DNA of 60,185 nucleotides from Chloroflexota bacterium (GTDB lineage Bacteria; Chloroflexota; Dehalococcoidia; Lucifugimonadales; GCA-2719675). A program made the position numbers and the translations under genes. This document shows positions 49,922-56,089 of this stretch, in pieces. Each line of letters opens with the position of its first letter. Within the stretch, counting starts at the first letter, position 1. Location: assembly GCA_002719675.1 (NCBI GenBank), contig PBID01000009.1, positions 1-60,185 on the forward strand. Reading direction: 5' to 3'. The notes beneath the pieces are model-generated. The model saw only the letters and a list, made by a program, of their open reading frames with translations. It was not told the DNA's origin and made no database searches.

Positions 49922-50812
49922 ATGAAGATTGGGATTTCAGTTTCTTCAGGGTTCAATGTTCCTGTTAGCAATGTTGATGAAGTGTATCGTGTTGAAAAGA
50001 TGTCAAAATTAGCTGAGGATGTTGGGGTTGATTCAATATGGGTTGCTGATAGAACTGTTTATCCTGAAAATCTTTCACAGCTCCATCCTGGTCGTTTTGC
50101 TCTTGGTTCAGATGGGCAACAACTTTTTGAAGCACATACAGTCTTATCATATGTTGCAGGTATTACCAAGAAAATTAAACTTGGATTTAGTGTTTTGGTA
50201 CTTCCATTTCGCAATCCGATTTTGAACGCCAAAAGAATTTCTACTCTGGATGTTCTCTCAAGAGGGCGTGTGATTTTTGGAGTTGGAGTTGGCTGGATGT
50301 TAGAAGAATTCCAAGCACTTCAAGTGGAATACATTGAGCGCGGTAAATTACTTGATAAAAATATTGATATTTTTAAATCATTTTGTGATCCAGTTTCAAT
50401 TTCCTTAGATATGCCAGATAGCAAGGAGATGAAATTTATTTGTTATCCCAAACCTATTCAGAAACCATATCCTCCGATATGGATCGGTGGGAATACAGAT
50501 AAAGCATTAAATAGAGTGATTCAACGAGGAGATGGATGGTTAGCAAATATTAGTTCAATTCAAGAATTTCAGGAAAGATTTAATAAATTACGATCTTTCT
50601 CTGATAGATTTCCACGAGATTTTAGCTCTATTCAAATAGCTAATTGTATTTCAGTAAGGTCTAATCAATCTAAATCAGAAATATATAAAAACTTTGATTC
50701 ATTCAGAGAGTTTGGTTTAGATCATTTAGTTGTTGGAATTAATGAAAATGATATTAATTTAACTCTAGAATGCATTGATTTAATAGGGACATATTTATCT
50801 GAGAATAATTAA
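49922..50812 (+). CDS. LLM-class F420/FMN-dependent oxidoreductase
   Basis: 296 aa. A luciferase-like TIM barrel: MKIGISVSSGF, GVDSIWVADRTVYPE, KIKLGFSVLVLPFRNP, RGRVIFGVGVGWMLEEF and PPIWIGGNTDKAL. Members oxidise or oxygenate small organics with F420 or FMN. SD GAGG is present. It is the last enzyme of the operon and is followed 37 bp later by an SH3-like lipoprotein. Expansions of this family are known in SAR202 bacteria. Confidence 0.92.
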   Translation: MKIGISVSSGFNVPVSNVDEVYRVEKMSKLAEDVGVDSIWVADRTVYPENLSQLHPGRFALGSDGQQLFEAHTVLSYVAGITKKIKLGFSVLVLPFRNPILNAKRISTLDVLSRGRVIFGVGVGWMLEEFQALQVEYIERGKLLDKNIDIFKSFCDPVSISLDMPDSKEMKFICYPKPIQKPYPPIWIGGNTDKALNRVIQRGDGWLANISSIQEFQERFNKLRSFSDRFPRDFSSIQIANCISVRSNQSKSEIYKNFDSFREFGLDHLVVGINENDINLTLECIDLIGTYLSENN

Positions 50813-50849
50813 TTTAAGGACGTATATAAACTTTTGCTAGGAGTCTAAA

Positions 50850-51302
50850 ATGTTGAGTAAATTTTTTCAGGTTTCATTACTTTTTATTGTTATGATTTTT
50901 CTTTTACAAGGATGTTCTAACGGAAATGGAGATAAAGGTAAATCTGTTTCTACTGGCATATTGAAAACACCTGTTCAAAATCTTAATCCGAATCCATCAA
51001 ATTCTAATTTTGATGTATTTGTTGATTTACCATTGTTACTATGGCCATCTTTTGAATATAAACGTATTGCTAGGAATCACAAGACTAAAATTGAACATTG
51101 TTTAATTACTGAATCTGAAGGTGTTGAAATGAAGATTGGTGCAAAGGTTGAAGTTCTTGATGAAGCTAGATGCCTCTATGTTCTCATGAGTTCCAATGAT
51201 GGTTTACCTAGACCTTATACTATCACTTTAATGAAGATCAGGTTAATTGAAACAGGAGAAGAAGGATGGACTTGGTCTAAAGCTATTGAACCCGACAAAT
51301 AA
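50850..51302 (+). CDS. SH3-like EGWTW-family lipoprotein, subfamily B
   Basis: 150 aa. Lipobox LQGC, then STGILKTPVQNLNPNPSN, VDLPLLLWPSFEYKRI, HCLITESEG, GAKVEVLDEARCLYVLM and EEGWTWSKAIEPDK. Nearly identical in plan to 31968 and 38617. Lies at the 3' end of the catabolic operon as 42992 lies at its 5' end. Confidence 0.82.
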   Translation: MLSKFFQVSLLFIVMIFLLQGCSNGNGDKGKSVSTGILKTPVQNLNPNPSNSNFDVFVDLPLLLWPSFEYKRIARNHKTKIEHCLITESEGVEMKIGAKVEVLDEARCLYVLMSSNDGLPRPYTITLMKIRLIETGEEGWTWSKAIEPDK

Positions 51303-51330
51303 TAAGTTTATTTTGCAGATAGTATCTTTA

Positions 51331-51576
51331 CTAATAAGAAGATAATTTAATTCTCCAAATTCCTTTTTCAACTTCTAGAATGGAGCATTTTAATTTTGCG
51401 GTTACAGCTTTTAATGGTGCTATTGCTAGAAATGTTTCTTGATCAGAATCTATCCAGATCTCTATTTTTTCTTTAGATGCAATTGATATATAATTTTCTA
51501 AATTTTGTAATTGGGTTTTAAGATCCTGAGATTTTAAATTAAAATATTTGTGTTGCGGTTCTTTATTCTGGCTCAT
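51331..51576 (-). CDS. TusA-like small protein lacking the CPxP motif
   Basis: 81 aa. Its second half aligns by eye with TusA at 53870: an IEIWIDSDQETFLAIAP strand-helix region and the end VEKGIWRIKL against GEWTIKL. The N-terminal half lacks the CPxP active site, and its one Cys is elsewhere (KLKCSIL). It overlaps the transporter gene by 4 bp (ATGA). It may be a non-catalytic partner or adaptor for sulfur uptake. TusA kinship is inference. Confidence 0.6.
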   Translation of the reverse strand: MSQNKEPQHKYFNLKSQDLKTQLQNLENYISIASKEKIEIWIDSDQETFLAIAPLKAVTAKLKCSILEVEKGIWRIKLSSY

Positions 51577-52808
51577 ATCAGTCTATTTATTACTTTTGTT
51601 CCTATAAAAGATCCTATGCCAAGTGCTATTGCGAACACCCATCCGCTTAAGCTCAAAGATGGAATTGATGAAAAAAATGCACCTATGGTACATCCTAAGG
51701 AAAGTGTTGCACCGTACCCCATCAAAATTCCACCCAATCCAGATTGTAAATATCTATTTTTGTTTTTTGGAGTTCTGATTTTGAATTCTCCTGATATTAT
51801 TGAAGCTACAAAAGAACCAAATATCACTCCGAATGTCATCATAAAGGATGAATTTACTAATGATTCGTTCGAAGAAGTACATCCCCCTAATTCATTTAAA
51901 CTGCTAACTGTTTCACTGCTTATTAATCCTGTTTTAGTTAATGGGATAGCAATGACGTGAGACAATCCTCCGGTGACTCCAATTGGTTTTTTGACAATAA
52001 ACATTAAAATACCCAAAATGCCCAATATAGATCCACCTAGTATAGGTGAATAGCTTTTAAGGAAAATTGATTTAAAATAGTGGAAAATTTTTTCCGGAAA
52101 TGTATATGCTGGATTTTGGTTTTCGTTGATATTCGTATCTATTATTCCGGCTTTTGATTCCCAATAATTAACTAATAAAAATAAAGCAGATATTGTTATT
52201 GTTGTTATAACTATTGACCAAGAGTAACCAATATTTTGTATTTGAGGTAGCCATAATGTTGGTTCATATTTGATCACATTGTTATTCCACCAATCCCATG
52301 ACATCATTGCTAATATCATACCAATAGATATACCTAATATAGAGCTAATTGATGTGACGTAACCTTCACCTAATCTATAAAGACTTCCTGAGACGCAACC
52401 TCCAGCGATTACCATTCCAAATCCAAATATTAATCCCCCTGTAATTGTTGATAGTCCAACAGGGAAAATATGTGCTTCTGGTGGTAGCATTCCTAGGCCA
52501 GTATTTGGAACTAACCAATGCATAATTGCAGAAAAACCTACCGTAGAAATAAATAATCCAGTTAGAATTCCTTTTAAAGTAAAACCGCTACCAAATAGGA
52601 ATAAATCTCTGAATCCTGATGCAAAACAAAATCTACTTCTTTGTAATGTGAATCCGGTTACGTTAGATAACATCCATACCGATGCTAATGTTGCATCAGA
52701 TGCGGAAAACAAAACAGAAAACAGGATTGATAAGAAAGATAGGATACTGCCTGTATATAAGTTTTTTTTATGTTTTGAGAATTGGATCTCGTTCGTATTT
52801 GTAGTCAT
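51573..52808 (-). CDS. YeeE/YedE-family sulfur (thiosulfate) transporter
   Basis: 411 aa with about ten membrane helices. Conserved Cys motifs are present: QRSRFCFASGFRD, VIAGGCVSGSLYRLGEG and LSLGCTIGAFFSSI. TsuA-type proteins import thiosulfate using such Cys residues. The gene lies with TusA and a rhodanese, which supports a sulfur substrate. It is the third gene downstream of the structured leader at 54122-54250. Confidence 0.9.
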   Translation of the reverse strand: MTTNTNEIQFSKHKKNLYTGSILSFLSILFSVLFSASDATLASVWMLSNVTGFTLQRSRFCFASGFRDLFLFGSGFTLKGILTGLFISTVGFSAIMHWLVPNTGLGMLPPEAHIFPVGLSTITGGLIFGFGMVIAGGCVSGSLYRLGEGYVTSISSILGISIGMILAMMSWDWWNNNVIKYEPTLWLPQIQNIGYSWSIVITTITISALFLLVNYWESKAGIIDTNINENQNPAYTFPEKIFHYFKSIFLKSYSPILGGSILGILGILMFIVKKPIGVTGGLSHVIAIPLTKTGLISSETVSSLNELGGCTSSNESLVNSSFMMTFGVIFGSFVASIISGEFKIRTPKNKNRYLQSGLGGILMGYGATLSLGCTIGAFFSSIPSLSLSGWVFAIALGIGSFIGTKVINRLI

Positions 52809-52873
52809 ATTTTATAGACCTATATTACAAATAGTTTGACTGGATTGTCCAGATAAACTATTTACAATAAGTT

Positions 52874-53839
52874 CTATTTTACATCTATTGGAGTGTCTGT
52901 TCTATTACCCCATTCTGTCCAAGATCCATCGTATACAGCTGCATTAGCGTATCCAAGTAATTCACTTAGTACAAACCAAGTGTGAGTTGCACGCACAGCT
53001 GTTTGACACAATGTGTAGACTTTATCGCCAGAAACTAAATTAGCGTTATTATATATTTTTTGAAGATCTGCTTTAGGCAAAAATGTACCATCTTCCGCAG
53101 AATTAGATACCCAATTTACATTTACTGAACCAGGAACATGTCCGCCTCTATCTGCTCTTACGTCTTTGCCTGTGTATTCATCAGGAGAACGAGTGTCACA
53201 TACTTTGGCAGAACCATCTTTGATTGATGCTACTACTTCTTCCCAACTAACAATCAAATTCAAGTTTGGTTCTCCAGTGAATGAATAATTAGTTGCTTTT
53301 ATTGTTGGTGTATCTGTGGATAATGCATAACCTTTTGCAGTCCATAATTTTATATCACCATTTAAGAGTCTGGAATCAGCATGACCGTATACGTCCATAC
53401 CCCATAATGCTCTAGATGCCCATAATCCTTTGATGTCATCATAGAATATTACTGTGTCTGTAGGTTTAACACCTGCTTCGGACAGTATTTTTGCTATATG
53501 ATCAGCGGAAGGTAACACACCTTTTACTCCATCATTTTCAATTTGAAATGTAGTATTTGCAGGGATGTTAATTGCACCTGGTATATGCCCCTCGTTATAG
53601 GCAACAGGTACTCCATCCTTAAGCTTTCTTACATCAATGATTTTTATATTTTCGTCATTTAAGTTGTCATTTAGCCATTTGGCGCTCACTAATCTTGAAG
53701 GATTGTGATATTCGCTTGAAATATTTGAATCTTCAGAAGTTGATTTTTCAGATGTTATTAGCGAACAAGCGACTAAAACACCTAATGAAGCTATAGTAAT
53801 CAAAAGTAAAACAAACTTTGACATGTTTTTGATATTCAT
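52874..53839 (-). CDS. Rhodanese-type sulfurtransferase lipoprotein
   Basis: 321 aa. Signal peptide with lipobox VLVAC. Two rhodanese domains follow: the N-terminal (about 45-170) has IIDVRKLKDG and HIPGAINIP but no catalytic Cys at the loop, and the C-terminal (about 185-321) has CDTRSPDEYTG and the catalytic loop LCQTAVRATH. It is probably membrane-anchored outside and moves sulfane sulfur. It sits between TusA and the transporter genes. Confidence 0.92.
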   Translation of the reverse strand: MNIKNMSKFVLLLITIASLGVLVACSLITSEKSTSEDSNISSEYHNPSRLVSAKWLNDNLNDENIKIIDVRKLKDGVPVAYNEGHIPGAINIPANTTFQIENDGVKGVLPSADHIAKILSEAGVKPTDTVIFYDDIKGLWASRALWGMDVYGHADSRLLNGDIKLWTAKGYALSTDTPTIKATNYSFTGEPNLNLIVSWEEVVASIKDGSAKVCDTRSPDEYTGKDVRADRGGHVPGSVNVNWVSNSAEDGTFLPKADLQKIYNNANLVSGDKVYTLCQTAVRATHTWFVLSELLGYANAAVYDGSWTEWGNRTDTPIDVK

Positions 53840-53869
53840 TATCTTTCTTTCATTAGAATTTTTATATTT

Positions 53870-54097
53870 TTAATTTTGTTTGGTTAATTTGATAGTCCAT
53901 TCACCTTGAGATGTTTCCTCTACCTCACAAGCATATCCTCTTTTGATAGCTTGAGGTGGTATTGTCATTAATGCTGGTGAATGGTCAGTTAAAACCTTTA
54001 ATTCAGGGCTATTAACTGCATCTAGTTCTTTGTTAGTTTTCAACATTGGATAAGGGCAGATTTCTCCTCTTACATCCAATATGTTTTCATTTTCCAT
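53870..54097 (-). CDS. tusA: TusA-family sulfur carrier protein
   Basis: 75 aa from ATG 54097; an ATG at 54109 adds four residues. I prefer 54097 because GGAG (inside the longer reading) is 8 nt before it. The CPYP motif (Cys14) is the sulfur-carrying site, and the C-terminal half has the TusA strand pattern. It accepts sulfur from the rhodanese or the transporter. It is first of the operon, directly behind a putative attenuator. Confidence 0.92.
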   Translation of the reverse strand: MENENILDVRGEICPYPMLKTNKELDAVNSPELKVLTDHSPALMTIPPQAIKRGYACEVEETSQGEWTIKLTKQN

Positions 54098-54121
54098 AAT
54101 ATTCTCCATTTTTTAAGAAAT

Positions 54122-54150
54122 AAAAAAACCCGTTCAAATTTTCGAACGGG
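54122..54150 (-). terminator. Intrinsic terminator in front of tusA (attenuator)
   Basis: On the minus strand CCCGTTC pairs with GAACGGG (7 bp; plus coordinates 54129-54135 and 54144-54150), then seven U residues. Placement between promoter and tusA start makes it an attenuator rather than an end-of-operon terminator. Confidence 0.75.
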
Positions 54151-54250
54151 CATAACTTATTAATAATTCAGATTTTAATATAAGCGTGTTGAATTAATGC
54201 CCTATAGAGGGCTACTACACAAGTGAAATAAATCGTCTTTAAATCTGATT
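54148..54250 (-). promoter_or_regulatory. Structured leader of the sulfur operon, candidate riboswitch
   Basis: On the minus strand an outer stem TCAGATTT/AAATCTGA (plus 54168-54175 with 54241-54248) encloses GTGT/ACAC (54186-54189, 54217-54220) and a GCCC/GGGC hairpin (54199-54202, 54209-54212). The 3' arm GGGCAT (plus 54197-54202) can instead pair with ATGCCC at the foot of the terminator (plus 54148-54153). These are mutually exclusive, as in transcription-controlling riboswitches. I do not recognise the class. Confidence 0.5.
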
Positions 54251-54262
54251 AACATGTTGTCA

Positions 54263-54291
54263 AATATAATTACAATTTTAATATATGTCAA
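54263..54291 (-). promoter_or_regulatory. Promoter of the sulfur operon
   Basis: On the minus strand TTGACA (plus 54286-54291), a 17-bp spacer and TATATT (plus 54263-54268). Transcription would start near 54255, giving a leader of about 150 nt to tusA. Confidence 0.65.
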
Positions 54292-54524
54292 TTATTTTTT
54301 AAAAATCTGGTTGTATTAACTTAGTTTTTATATGTAGATACTAAACTTTGGAGCTTTTCTGAAAATTATAAATATGTACAATTATATTTATACATTTTTT
54401 AAATAAATTTTATATTTTTTAAAAATTAGCTATTAAATAATATATAAACACCTTTAATTTTGTATTTGTTTGAAAGATACTGTTGTGGTCGTGTAAAAAG
54501 TATTTACTTATTAAGGAGAAATTA

Positions 54525-55187
54525 ATGTCAGTGAATGTTTCTACGAAAACTATGGTTGGGTGGATGTTAGTAGTAGGCCCTATATTAGCTTTTGTTGTCT
54601 GGGGACTCTTATATGATGCAATTATTGGAAATTCTGATGCAGAAGGTGCTGCTGGAATTATGGCAAATCTTCAACTGGGCCAGGATGGTGGTATTCTAAC
54701 TTATATATTTGCCATATTAGGTTCCTGTGGATTTATTGCAATGCTTATTGCATTTAGTCTCAAGTGTCGTTCCATATTGGAAGAAAATGGTAATGGATTA
54801 GCTGCTGTAGGATTAATCACATTCGTGTTGTCGGCAGTCTTAATAACTGCTGGTACTAGTATTAGCTATGCTGCACAGGGAACTTTTGGAAAAGGTGGTG
54901 AAGAGAACATGGGTGCTGCTGTTTCTATGGAAATGATGAGCCAGGCAATTGGTGCTGGAATGCCTTTATTTATGGGGATTTCTTTCCTACTTTTAGGTCT
55001 TGCCATAACTAGTTTGAAGAAAACAACAAGTAACACTGTTATTTCTTGGTTATTTATAGCCGTGAGTGTTTTCATGCTAATTACTGTTTTTGTACCTGAT
55101 CTATTCGAGGGTATTGTTGGTATGATTGCATGGTTAATTATGACATTAACAGCTGTTTATTATGGAGTTTCTACTCTTCGAGAGTAA
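54525..55187 (+). CDS. Multi-span membrane protein, paralogue 3 of 3
   Basis: 220 aa from ATG 54525, chosen because AAGGAG lies 7 nt upstream; an upstream frame from 54483 has no support. About six helices. The start (MVGWMLVVGPILAFVVWGLL), acidic loop, Gly/Ala-rich helices and length match the proteins at 10829 and 34806. A terminator follows at 55217-55249. Function unknown. Confidence 0.82.
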   Translation: MSVNVSTKTMVGWMLVVGPILAFVVWGLLYDAIIGNSDAEGAAGIMANLQLGQDGGILTYIFAILGSCGFIAMLIAFSLKCRSILEENGNGLAAVGLITFVLSAVLITAGTSISYAAQGTFGKGGEENMGAAVSMEMMSQAIGAGMPLFMGISFLLLGLAITSLKKTTSNTVISWLFIAVSVFMLITVFVPDLFEGIVGMIAWLIMTLTAVYYGVSTLRE

Positions 55188-55216
55188 AACTTTAAACTCT
55201 ATCTTAAAATTTTATT

Positions 55217-55249
55217 AAGAGGCACTCGCGTGTGCGGGTGTCTCTTTTT
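55217..55249 (+). terminator. Rho-independent terminator
   Basis: AAGAG-CAC-CGC pairs with GCG-GTG-CTCTT with small mismatches around a GTGT loop, then a T-run. Confidence 0.85.
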
Positions 55250-55266
55250 GTTTTGCAAGGATTAAA

Positions 55267-56037
55267 ATGTTTGATTTGAAAGTAATAGATATACATTGTC
55301 ATCTGGGTTTTAAAGGAAGGTATGGAGTTGGTGCAGATGTTGATCTTTATTTGAAGATAATGGATTTAGCCGGTGTAGATATTTCATGTGTGAATTATAT
55401 TTATTCAAGCGATGCATCAAGAGGTAATGATATTGTTTTTGAATGGATAAACAATAATCCTGATAGATTTGTACCAGTTGCATTTGTATCTCCATTTTAT
55501 TCTGAGGAAATTATTCCTGAGTTAGAGAGATGTTTTGATATTAAGGGATGTAAGTTTATTAAGATATATCCTGATTACTATAGAAAACCAAGTGATGATC
55601 CTGGATATTTCCCAGTTTATGAATTTGCAAATGATAGAGGTTTGGCAGTAATGAGTCATACATTATTTTCTTTTGATCCACCTGGTATAACGATAAAAGA
55701 TAGATATACTGCTTTAGCAGAGAGATTCCCAAATGTTAAGTGGATTTTTGCACATGTTGGAGGAGGCAATTTTGCTTCATCTGGCATGAACGTGCAAGCA
55801 GTAGATGCAGCTTTGTCGATACCAAATACCTATCTTGAAACTTGTATGTCTAGTTTGAGTCATAGTTCTATAGAAGACGGTGTGTATGCTTTGGGAGCAA
55901 ATAGGTTTTTATATGGATCTGATATTCCTTTATTAGACCCCAGAAATCAGGTTGCAAAGATTGCCACCGCGGAAATTTCCCAAGAAGATAAACGTAAGAT
56001 ACTTGGTTTAAATGCATCAAAATTATTTAAACTTTAA
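55267..56037 (+). CDS. Amidohydrolase-family TIM-barrel protein
   Basis: 256 aa. The start VIDIHCHLGFKG gives the HxH ligands; WIFAHVGGG and LYGSDIPLLDP give the later His and the metal-binding Asp. Related in fold to the proteins at 8482 and 6169 but smaller. Probable hydrolase or decarboxylase of a small acid; substrate unknown. Followed by a strong terminator. Confidence 0.86.
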   Translation: MFDLKVIDIHCHLGFKGRYGVGADVDLYLKIMDLAGVDISCVNYIYSSDASRGNDIVFEWINNNPDRFVPVAFVSPFYSEEIIPELERCFDIKGCKFIKIYPDYYRKPSDDPGYFPVYEFANDRGLAVMSHTLFSFDPPGITIKDRYTALAERFPNVKWIFAHVGGGNFASSGMNVQAVDAALSIPNTYLETCMSSLSHSSIEDGVYALGANRFLYGSDIPLLDPRNQVAKIATAEISQEDKRKILGLNASKLFKL

Positions 56038-56080
56038 CCCTTTAACATCAGTTATGTTTGATGTTAAAGGGTTTTCTTTT
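56038..56080 (+). terminator. Rho-independent terminator, possibly bidirectional
   Basis: Perfect 13-bp stem (CCCTTTAACATCA with its complement) around an 8-nt loop, then a T-rich tail. It also serves as a stop for the convergent gene ending at 56090. Confidence 0.88.
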
Positions 56081-56089
56081 TAGTTAAGT

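Noticed and set aside
54483-54524. Extended N-terminus of the membrane protein at 54525
   Set aside because: No ribosome binding site for the early start, while AAGGAG fits ATG 54525 and the paralogues begin at the same place.
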